Source: Theocolax elegans
Lineage: Eukaryota > Arthropoda > Insecta > Hymenoptera > Cerocephalidae
Length of the DNA stretch: 64,000 nucleotides
Assembly: GCA_026168455.1 (NCBI GenBank)
Contig: CM047428.1
Span: forward strand, 38,004,546 to 38,068,545
Direction: 5' to 3'
The stretch's first letter is position 1. Every line of letters begins with the position of its first letter. Below, piece after piece: positions 40,115 to 48,835 of this stretch. The translations under genes and the position numbers were made by a program. A model generated the notes under the pieces. That model had not been told where the DNA came from. It ran no database searches and saw only the letters and a program-made list of their open reading frames with translations.

Positions 40115-40634
40115 ATGTCAGATTTTGACGAATAGTTTGGTGGTCAGGGGGAAGAGGAGGAGGAGGAGAAACTCAACACATTCACTTAAATGCAAAGTGG
40201 TGGTGGTGGTGGTGGTTATCGTGCACAGTTGGGTGGTGGTGTGGGTAGCTTTTTGAATGGTTTAAGTCGTCGTGCCATGCCTATGATAAAACGTGGTGGA
40301 GTAGCTGTCCGTAAGACTACCGATCAAAAATGCTTTTCGTCACCGGGTAAAAGAGGGTGGGGATAATCTCAAAAGAAAGTTTCAAAACGCATTGGACAAG
40401 ATTATTGATGGTCCACCGTCAGCTGATAAACAAGAAGAAGAGGGGGAAATAGAATATAAGAGGAAAAGTAAAGTACAAATACCTCAATCGGTTGGAGTGT
40501 GCACAGCCAGAAACAGTAGTAGTAGTAGTAGTGAGAACCATAAAAAGAAGAACAAGAAGAAGACGAAAACGACGAAGAAGAAGAAGAAGAAGAAGGTAGA
40601 AATGCGTACAGCAAGAGATATATTTGAATCGTAA
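40115..40634 (+). pseudogene. Polinton Gly-rich/basic core-like protein
   Basis: An ATG at 40115 is quickly stopped. A Gly-rich part (SGGGGGGYRAQLGGGVGSFL, from about 40197) and a frameshifted Lys-rich part (40392-40634, ending TARDIFES) follow. Polintons carry a comparable protein between the two capsid genes, likened to adenoviral core peptides. At least two frame breaks. The Lys run is extreme and partly simple-sequence. Confidence 0.6.
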
Positions 40635-40639
40635 AAAAA

Positions 40640-41934
40640 ATGGCTTTTTCCATAGTCACTCGTGCGATTCTACGAAGACGGAACTGTCCCTCTTTGATAT
40701 TCCGTCGACACAGACGGCGATCGAGAGTTCGTATTAGGTGCAATACAAACCAATTTCATCATTCGCCGATCAGTCACCTATAGAATTTACAATTCCCGGT
40801 ACTACCGAATACTTGGATTTATCGCACATAATGCTCAGCTTGCGTGTTGACATTGCACCTATGGGGAAACCGAGCGACGAAGCTACATGCGCACCTATAA
40901 ATAATTTTATGCACTCTCTATTTAATCAAGTTGATGTATTGTTTAATCAGAAGCCCGTTTCACCGCCGAACAACGCCTACGCTTACAGACCGTACATTGA
41001 AACTCTACTCAATTACGGGCCTGCAACAAGTCACATTTAACGACTGTTTTGTGGTACGATGATACACCTGGCAGAATAGACGATTCGTCAGATCGTAACG
41101 AGGGTCTATTAAACCGACGAATGGTTATGTTAGGCGGTAAAGTAGATTTGTTGGGTCATTTACACTGCGATGTCTTTAATCAGAGCAGGTTATTACCAGG
41201 TGGCGTCGAGGTTAGAGTGCGTCTTGTACGCTCACGCGACAGCTTTTGTCTTATGGATCCTAACGGTGAATTTACCGTGAACATCACCGAAGCAACGCTA
41301 TTTGTTCGTCGTTTAAAAATTAATCCAAATGTTTCACTTACCCACGAGAGGGCATTGACTAGAACGACAGCAAAATATCCACTTACCCGTGTGGAGTTTA
41401 AAGCTGTAACGCTGCATAACGGTATACACGGAGAGACAATACATAATATTATTTTGGGCCAGCTACCAAAGAGCATCATCATTGGTTTTGTCGAGAATAA
41501 GTCGTACAATGGCGACAAGAATCTCAATCCATTTAATTTTAAAAACTTTAACATTAATTTCTTGTGCTTGTATGTGGACGGTGTGCAGGTACCGTCGAAA
41601 CCGCTACAACCAGATTTTAAAAACAGTAAAATGTACGTCGAGGCGTATCATACTGTATTTTCGGGGACAGGTGTACATTTTTGGAATTATGGAAATTCTA
41701 TTAGTCGTGAAGCTTATGCAAACGGATACTGTCTGTTTGCGTTTGCCTTGACGGCAGATTTATCGGCGAATGATACCTCGCATTGGAATTTAGTAAGAAA
41801 TGGTAGCGTAATGATAGATGTGAGGTTTGACGACCCACTTTCTACTGCCGTAAATTTTTGTAATTTATGCAGAATATGAAAATTTGATGGAGATTGACTC
41901 GTCGAGACAGGTTATAATTGATTACAGTGGCTAA
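40640..41934 (+). pseudogene. Polinton major capsid protein (double jelly roll)
   Basis: Recognised from CDSTKTELSLFDIPSTQ, SPIEFTIPGTTEYLDLSHI, FNQVDVLFNQKPVSPPNN and the C-terminal EYENLMEIDSSRQVIIDYSG, all typical of Polinton major capsid proteins. The breaks are: a frameshift in the T-run just after the ATG, an in-frame TAG at 40735-40737, a one-base shift near 41035, and another near 41860. About 430 codons in total, a normal family size. In the family it builds the icosahedral shell; this copy is dead. Confidence 0.88.
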
Positions 41935-42008
41935 TTTGAAGAAATGATTTGTAAACAACAATATGATGATGATAATGATGAAAGAGAAGGACGGAGAAGG
42001 ACTGCACG

Positions 42009-42045
42009 TATAAAACGCGCTGTTTTCTGGAGCAATAACGCAGTC
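42009..42045 (+). promoter_or_regulatory. Candidate core promoter of the Polinton right gene block
   Basis: TATAAAA at 42009-42015 and an initiator-like CAGTC with A at 42042, again 33 bases apart, 32 bases before the ATG at 42074. The spacing equals that of the left promoter candidate. Confidence 0.5.
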
Positions 42046-42073
42046 GTCGTCTGTCCGAGTTAGTTATAACATT

Positions 42074-42420
42074 ATGGATTTCGTGATTGATCTTCAGTGC
42101 TTTAAAGATAACAAGAATTGTGTTTTACCGAAAGAGGTGGCAGTTTTTGCTTTAAAGCATGATTTTAGTGCACATTGGATCGTATCTCATATGTGTAGGC
42201 TTAAACGTTTAAAGAAGGACATTTTGAAGCAAAATAATTGGCTGCCGCTGTATCATCATGGTTTAGATTGGCATGATGGTGACGTGACGCAGAAACGTCT
42301 ACAAAAGAATTTCCAAGATATTTTTAACAGAGCCCCCAAAATATACGTAACTTGGAATAACTACTTGGAGGAAGAGTGGTCGTTTGACCCGCCTCTGAAT
42401 CTCTGCGATGAATACGTTCG
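42074..42420 (+). pseudogene. Polinton protein of unknown function (truncated)
   Basis: Starts MDFVIDLQCFKDNKNCVLPK and continues through HHGLDWHDGDVT. A similar protein is common near the protease gene in insect Polintons, as far as I recall. Its VIDLQ start and later HHGLDW recall RNase H-fold exonucleases, but this is weak. After about residue 115 the frame slides into protease sequence of another frame (open until 42550), so the natural C-terminus appears deleted. Confidence 0.55.
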
Positions 42421-42689
42421 AGATTCTGGAACTTCTGCGGAGACTAAAGATCCATACGATTGGGGTGTACCCCGCGGACGAGATACCCCAGCTATGGTCA
42501 AGGCCAGCTGGTCTTGTTTTCAACACGCAACCACGGAAGAAGCGTGGTGAACATTGGGTTCCTGTGTACGTGTCGAGAGATGGCACGGGATTTTACTTTG
42601 ACAGTTTTGGTGTGCCACCACGTATTCCTGCATACATAAATCGACGAAATTGCAAAAAATTTCTAGAACGATTGCGTTTGTGGAAATAG
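42408..42689 (+). pseudogene. Polinton adenain-like cysteine protease, truncated
   Basis: 93 residues starting MNTFEILELLRRL. GEHWVPVYV holds the catalytic His and FYFDSFGVPP the Asp/Asn-type block, both typical of adenovirus/Polinton maturation proteases (Ulp1 fold). The C-terminal half with the catalytic Cys is missing, so it cannot be active. The start overlaps the upstream frame. Confidence 0.8.
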
Positions 42690-42882
42690 CAATGATGCTT
42701 ACACTGATGATTTGTGAACGATGTTTGATTGGTGCCCCACTATCCGAAAAGTAGAATAATTTGCGACGATTTTGCGAGAGGTTAGTCAGTCTCTTTTAAG
42801 CTCGCAAGCGAACAGTTGTAAAGCAAGTGGGGAGAAAAAACATCATGGCTGCACGTAAATACCGCTGTCATCAAGTATACCG
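42690..42882. other. Short leader before small ORF a
   Basis: Holds an initiator-like TCAGT at 42786-42790 and a weak AT-rich box near 42753. An ATG at 42845 opens only a 17-codon frame. Homology to the duplicated end copies starts at about 42777. Confidence 0.4.
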
Positions 42883-43236
42883 ATGGTCTACGGGTTAAAT
42901 AATTCATACAACAAAATAATACTTGTCAGACTGGAGAATTCTTCGATCGAGAGTCAGGATTTTCGACCGATAATACGCATCAGTGGTCAGGATTTTTGCG
43001 GACTTGCATTTTCCCCGGAAACTTGGGAAGCCTTCAAAAGTCAATTTGAAAAAATTGATAATTATTTTTACGTTTATGACCAGCAGATTAGCATCCCTGG
43101 GTACATTATTCGATTCACTATTAGCTATTCGGATCGAGCAATCGAGCTTATTGAGGATACGCAGAGGGAGGAGGAGGAGGAGGAGAGCGAGGAGCCGATA
43201 AAAAAGCGATATCGACGTTCAACGGTATTTAAATGA
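42883..43236 (+). CDS. Polinton small ORF a (unknown)
   Basis: 117 residues, not recognised. MVYGLNNSYNKIILVRL starts it, an aromatic-rich middle (FCGLAFSPETWEAF) follows, and it ends with an acidic Glu run and a basic KKRYRRS. The real N-terminus may lie upstream in another frame. It recurs almost unchanged at 46350-46703 and, shortened, at 54702-54983. It sits in the subterminal region next to the TIR, like late or regulatory small genes of related viruses; the role is unknown. Confidence 0.55.
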   Translation: MVYGLNNSYNKIILVRLENSSIESQDFRPIIRISGQDFCGLAFSPETWEAFKSQFEKIDNYFYVYDQQISIPGYIIRFTISYSDRAIELIEDTQREEEEEESEEPIKKRYRRSTVFK

Positions 43237-43302
43237 ATAACCTTTGAAAATATTAAAAAACTGTGTAAATGTATTGATAAGTGGATTGAATATTTAACAA
43301 AG

Positions 43303-43485
43303 GTGGCAAAATGTATGACTGTTGTGTTGGATGAAATTGTGTGTATAGTCAAATCTACGTTACAAAATAAAGAAAATGCTCAATATACGTATTTCATGAT
43401 GTGCGATGTTGAATATGCGGCGCGTGTGGTGGATAAGAGTATTATTATAAAGAATGTCATCGATAATTTACAGAAAAATGATTAA
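43303..43485 (+). CDS. Polinton small ORF b (unknown)
   Basis: 60 residues, MAKCMTVVLDEIVCIVKST at the start, no known domain. It recurs at about 46770-46951, where one A is lost and the first ATG falls out of frame, and intact on the minus strand at 54381-54563. It may be a continuation of ORF a lost to decay. Confidence 0.4.
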   Translation: MAKCMTVVLDEIVCIVKSTLQNKENAQYTYFMMCDVEYAARVVDKSIIIKNVIDNLQKND

Positions 43486-43739
43486 TTTTAAGTGAAGAAG
43501 ATGTATCTATAGTAGTGTATTAATTAATTGCATTACATTTGTATAAGCTTGTGGTACTATTGAATAAATCGATTTATTCGGATTGTTAGTAAAATATATG
43601 TATGTGTACCTTTTGAAAATTACCATTATATAATTCTTGTAATATCGATCGAAGTACTTAGAATAAATAATTATTACTATAAATAATGATTTATAAATTA
43701 CTTACCTTTCTCACTCCTCCACCCCACCTTCTATCCCAT

Positions 43740-44269
43740 TGTCCGTGAGAAAATTTTATTTGAAATTATATTTAAAAATTTATATAAAGGAACATATTCA
43801 GAGTAATACAGTCACAGAGTTTGGACAAATTTTTGTAAATTTTGCAATATTTATCAGAACTAGTACGTGCGAAACTAATTTTGCGATGGCTGCAATATTT
43901 AAACGTCAGCAAATTTTAGGGTATGTGTGGTGGGAGATAGGTGATTGAAGCGCAAAAGCTTCCTACGGTGGTCAGTTTATCATCCGCCACGATTGCGATC
44001 AGTTGTGAGTTTCCTGGTTGACGACGTTCACGAGGAGAAGAAAGAACAAGGGTAAATCAAAATATTTTAACTAACCTCTCTCACTTTCTCTCTCGGCGAG
44101 TATAGGGAAAAGGGGTAGTAACCTTGATTTTTAAGAGAGTTGGTACTATGGATAGAAACAACAAACCTGACCTTGACTTCGAGTAGTCTGTTATAGACGG
44201 GGTTACTCGAGGTCAGTGGGTAGGTGGTGGGGATTTGTTGTGTCTGTCCATAGTACCACCATAACTACT
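43740..44269 (+). repeat. Polinton right TIR
   Basis: About 530 bp, inverse of 25572-26070 with around 10% difference, including the foldback tip (two nested stems between about 44145 and 44258). It ends ATAACTACT at 44269. The apparent ORF inside it (43739-43948) is present in every copy of this end but lacks a family signature. Confidence 0.85.
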
Positions 44270-44918
44270 AGTTAGCATTACTTCTAGACGTGATTTTTTA
44301 GTTGATTATCTTTCACAATGTCTTACCGAATTTTTAAAAAAGTTTTGTGAAAAATATTTTAAGACAACGTTTTTCTCAAAAGATATTGTTAGAGTTTATA
44401 TTTAAATTTTTTCAATATGCGAGAATGTCCTTAAAATTATTTACAAACTCACAGTGTTTATCTTTGTACACGAAAAGAAATTTCAAGGTGTTACACCATA
44501 AAAATTATGTGCCCTCTAACCAAGAGAAAAATACTAGTTTTAACCTTAGTGTGCAATGTATCTTTCTGTGTGTGCCACAGGTTCATCCTATGAATTTTCG
44601 TTCTATCGACTCGTAGAGGGCACGCAATTTTCATGGTGGAACACCTTGAAATTAAAATTGATTGCACCACAAGAAATGCTTTAAAAAAACTTTAAGTTAC
44701 TTAAATGCAAATGTTATGATTAATTTGATTGATAACACGTTGATTGTACAAAAATGAGGATTTTTCGCTGTTTGGGCGACACTAGCGCCACATTTGGACG
44801 TCTGGTGTACAATTTTTGTACAGCATCTGCCCAAAACGCTCGTGCGAATACTGTAACGCGTTTTGGACGTCTGGCGTTCTAGCATTTACAGCATAGGTCC
44901 AAAAATTTTCTCAGTGTA
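44270..44918. repeat. 649-bp spacer between inverted Polinton ends, copy 1
   Basis: Almost identical to 47736-48384. It contains an inverted pair of about 43 bases (near 44479-44519 and 44614-44660; landmarks AAGGTGTTACACC and GGTGGAACACCTT) and repeated GGACGTCTGG motifs near 44798 and 44869. It may be a small foldback element. No gene supported. Confidence 0.7.
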
Positions 44919-46250
44919 GTTATGGTGGTACTAAGGACAGACACAGCAAACCCCCATCACCTACCCACTGACCTCGAGTAACCCAGTCTATGACAGACTA
45001 CTCGAAGTCAAGGTCAAGTTTGTTGTATCTGTTCATAGTACCATCTCTCTTAAAAATCAAGGTTACTACCCCTTTTCCCTATACTCGCCGAGAGAGAAAG
45101 TGAGAGAGTTTAGTTAAAATATTTTGATTTACCCTTTTTCTTTCTTCTCCTCGTGAACGTCGTCAACCAGGAAACTCACAACTGATCGCAATCGTGGCGG
45201 ATGATAAACTGACCACTGCAGGAAGCTTTTGCGCTTCAATCACCTATCTCCCACCACACATACCCTAAAATTTGCTGACGTTTAAATATTGCAGCCATCG
45301 CAAAATTAGTTTCGCACGTACTAGTTCTGATAAATATTGCAAAATTTACAAAAATTTGTCCAAACTCTGTGACTGTATTACTCTGAATATGTTCCTTTAT
45401 ATAAATTTTTAAATATAATTTCAAATAAAATTTTCTCACGGACAATGGGGTAGAAGGTGGGGTGGGGGAGTGAGAAAGGTAAGTAATTTATAAATCATTA
45501 TTTATAGTAATAATTTATTCTAAGTACTTCGATCGATATTACAAGAATTATATAATGGTAATTTTCAAAAGTTACACATACATATATTTTACTAACAATC
45601 CGAATAAATCGATTTATTCGGATTGTTAGTAAAATATATGTATGTGTACCTTTTGAAAATTACCATTATATAATTCTTGTAATATCGATCGAAGTACTTA
45701 GAATAAATAATTATTACTATAAATAATGATTTATAAATTACTTACTTTTCTCACTACCCCCACCCCACTCCACCTTCTATCCCATTGTCCGTGACAAAAT
45801 TTTATTTGAAATTATATTTAAAAATTTATATAAAGGAACATATTCAGAGTAATACAGTCACAGAGTTTGGACAAATTTTTGTAAATTTTGCAATATTTAT
45901 CAGAACTAGTACGTGCGAAACTAATTTTGCGATGGCTGCAATATTTAAACGTCAGCAAATTTTAGGGTATGTGTGGTGGGAGATAGGTGATTGAAGCGCA
46001 AAAGCTTCCTACGGTGGTCAGTTTATCATCCGCCACGATTGCGATCAGTTGTGAGTTTCCTGGTTGACGACGTTCACGAGGAGAAGAAAGAACAAGGGTA
46101 AATCAAAATATTTTAACTAACCTCTCTCACTTTCTCTCTCGGCGAGTATAGGGAAAAGGGGTAGTAACCTTGATTTTTAAGAGAGTTGGTACTATGGATA
46201 GAAACAACAAACCTGACCTTGACTTCGAGTAGTCTGTTATAGACGGGGTT
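44919..46250. repeat. Palindromic pair of Polinton right ends
   Basis: 44919-45610 is a reversed copy of about 43571-44269, and 45611-46250 is the forward copy. The mirror centre is at 45610/45611 inside AAATCGATTT. Together they form an inverted repeat with arms of about 640 bp. The right arm stops within the TIR tip at GGGGTTA and jumps to the sequence of 42780. Confidence 0.9.
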
Positions 46251-47735
46251 AGTCAGTCTCTTTTAAGCTCGCAAGCGAACAGTTGTAAAGCAAGTGGGGA
46301 GAAAAAACATCATGGCTGCACGTAAATACCGCTGTCATCAAGTATACCGATGGTCTACGGGTTAAATAATTCATACAACAAAATAATACTTGTCAGACTG
46401 GAGAATTCTTCGATCGAGAGTCAGGATTTTCGACCGATAATACGCATCAGTGGTCAGGATTTTTGCGGACTTGCATTTTCCCCGGAAACTTGGGAAGCCT
46501 TCAAAAGTCAATTTGAAAAAATTGATAATTATTTTTACGTTTATGACCAGCAGATTAGCATCCCTGGGTACATTATTCGATTCACTATTAGCTATTCGGA
46601 TCGAGCAATCGAGCTTATTGAGGATACGCAGAGGGAGGAGGAGGAGGAGGAGAGCGGGGAGCCGATAAAAAAGCGATATCGACGTTCAACGGTATTTAAA
46701 TGAATAACCTTTGAAAATATTAAAAAACTGTGTAAATGTATTGATAAGTGGATTGAATATTTAACAAAGGTGGCAAATGTATGACTGTTGTGTTGGATGA
46801 AATTGTGTGTATAGTCAAATCTACGTTACAAAATAAAGAAAATGCTCAATATACGTATTTCATGATGTGCGATGTTGAATATGCGGCGCGTGTGGTGGAT
46901 AAGAGTATTATTATAAAGAATGTCATCGATAATTTACAGAAAAATGATTAATTTTAAGTGAAGAAGATGTATCTATAGTAGTGTATTAATTAATTGCATT
47001 ACATTTGTATAAGCTTGTGGTACTATTGAATAAATCGATTTATTCGGATTGTTAGTAAAATATATGTATGTGTACCTTTTGAAAATTACCATTATATAAT
47101 TCTTGTAATATCGATCGAAGTACTTAGAATAAATAATTATTACTATAAATAATGATTTATAAATTACTTACCTTTCTCACTCCTCCACCCCACCTTCTAT
47201 CCCATTGTCCGTGAGAAAATTTTATTTGAAATTATATTTAAAAATTTATATAAAGGAACATATTCAGAGTAATACAGTCACAGAGTTTGGACAAATTTTT
47301 GTAAATTTTGCAATATTTATCAGAACTAGTACGTGCGAAACTAATTTTGCGATGGCTGCAATATTTAAACGTCAGCAAATTTTAGGGTATGTGTGGTGGG
47401 AGATAGGTGATTGAAGCGCAAAAGCTTCCTACGGTGGTCAGTTTATCATCCGCCACGATTGCGATCAGTTGTGAGTTTCCTGGTTGACGACGTTCACGAG
47501 GAGAAGAAAGAACAAGGGTAAATCAAAATATTTTAACTAACCTCTCTCACTTTCTCTCTCGGCGAGTATAGGGAAAAGGGGTAGTAACCTTGATTTTTAA
47601 GAGAGTTGGTACTATGGATAGAAACAACAAACCTGACCTTGACTTCGAGTAGTCTGTTATAGACGGGGTTACTCGAGGTCAGTGGGTAGGTGGTGGGGAT
47701 TTGTTGTGTCTGTCCATAGTACCACCATAACTACT
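46250..47735 (+). repeat. Second copy of the Polinton right end (ORF a, ORF b, TIR)
   Basis: Repeats 42780-44269 with an offset near 3,466 bp and only a few changes (for example a lost A near 46770). It carries ORF a at 46350-46703. The junction at 46250 shares GGTTA between the two donor sequences. Confidence 0.92.
46350..46703 (+). CDS. Duplicate of Polinton small ORF a
   Basis: 117 residues, differing from 42883-43236 by one residue in the acidic tail (Glu to Gly). Open frame. It has lost the sequence upstream of 42777 that might hold its promoter. Confidence 0.5.
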   Translation: MVYGLNNSYNKIILVRLENSSIESQDFRPIIRISGQDFCGLAFSPETWEAFKSQFEKIDNYFYVYDQQISIPGYIIRFTISYSDRAIELIEDTQREEEEEESGEPIKKRYRRSTVFK

Positions 47736-48384
47736 AGTTAGCATTACTTCTAGACGTGATTTTTTAGTTGATTATCTTTCACAATGTCTTACTGAATTTT
47801 TAAAAAGTTTTGTGAAAAATATTTTAAGACAACGTTTTTCTCAAAAGATATTGTTAGAGTTTATATTTAAATTTTTTCAATATGCGAGAATGTCCTTAAA
47901 ATTATTTACAAACTCACAGTGTTTATCTTTGTACACGAAAAGAAATTTCAAGGTGTTACACCATAAAAATTATGTGCCCTCTAACCAAGAGAAAAATACT
48001 AGTTTTAACCTTAGTGTGCAATGTATCTTTCTGTGTGTGCCACAGGTTCATCCTATGAATTTTCGTTCTATCGACTCGTAGAGGGCACGCAATTTTCATG
48101 GTGGAACACCTTGAAATTAAAATTGATTGCACCACAAGAAATGCTTTAAAAAAACTTTAAGTTACTTAAATGCAAATGTTATGATTAATTTGATTGATAA
48201 CACGTTGATTGTACAAAAATGAGGATTTTTCGCTGTTTGGGCGACACTAGCGCCACATTTGGACGTCTGGTGTACAATTTTTGTACAGCATCTGCCCAAA
48301 ACGCTCGTGCGAATACTGTAACGCGTTTTGGACGTCTGGCGTTCTAGCATTTACAGCATAGGTCCAAAAATTTTCTCAGTGTAG
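47736..48384. repeat. 649-bp spacer, copy 2
   Basis: Copy of 44270-44918 at the same offset, with near identity. Confidence 0.85.
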
Positions 48385-48562
48385 TTATGGTGGTACTAAG
48401 GACAGACACAGCAAACCCCCATCACCTACCCACTGACCTCGAGTAACCCAGTCTATGACAGACTACTCGAAGTCAAGGTCAAGTTTGTTGTATCTGTTCA
48501 TAGTACCATCTCTCTTAAAAATCAAGGTCACTACCCCTTTTCCCTATACTCGCCGAGAGAGA
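48385..48562 (-). repeat. Reversed Polinton TIR, outer part (split by CR1)
   Basis: Tip and first part of a reversed right end. It breaks at CCGAGAGAGA, where the CR1-type element is inserted, and resumes at 53762. Confidence 0.88.
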
Positions 48563-48835
48563 TTGATTGAAAAGTATTTATTTATGCCTAGGTTACAATT
48601 TAACCTTAAGGCAATGATTACAAATTATACAACAGTTGTAGACAATACAGCTATAACAGTTAAAATAGAATACAAAAGGAAAATATAATGTATATAAGGA
48701 AGAATATACAAGAAAAGAAAAATAGCAGGTGACAACGCATCATAAACAAAAAATGTCATATTTAACAATAGTAGTAGCGATATGATATTCAATTTGCTAA
48801 ACGGGTTAATCATACTAATAACTAAACACTAGTCG

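Larger units (their letters stand above)
25572..44269 (+). mobile_element. Polinton/Maverick DNA transposon, decayed
   Basis: The ends are inverted copies starting AGTAGTTATGGTGGTAC. Between them lies the Polinton gene set on the plus strand: protein-primed polymerase B, packaging ATPase, chromodomain integrase, minor capsid, basic core-like protein, major capsid, adenain-like protease and small unknown ORFs. Most genes carry stops, frameshifts or deletions. The polymerase is interrupted by a 6.8-kb LOA-like element. The left and right TIRs differ by roughly a tenth of positions, and the flanking hexamers (GTCGTA and AGTTAG) do not match. The two ends may therefore come from different copies or a rearrangement, so the outer limits are less certain than the identity. 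Confidence 0.88.

Noticed and set aside
43739..43948. 69-residue ORF repeated in every Polinton end copy (also 45236, 45785, 47205, 53918)
   Set aside because: It lies wholly within the TIR, and its repetition is explained by duplication of the TIR. No sign of coding constraint could be judged.
44347..44616. 89-residue ORF in the 649-bp spacer (also 47812-48081)
   Set aside because: AT-rich frame overlapping one arm of an inverted repeat; no motif.
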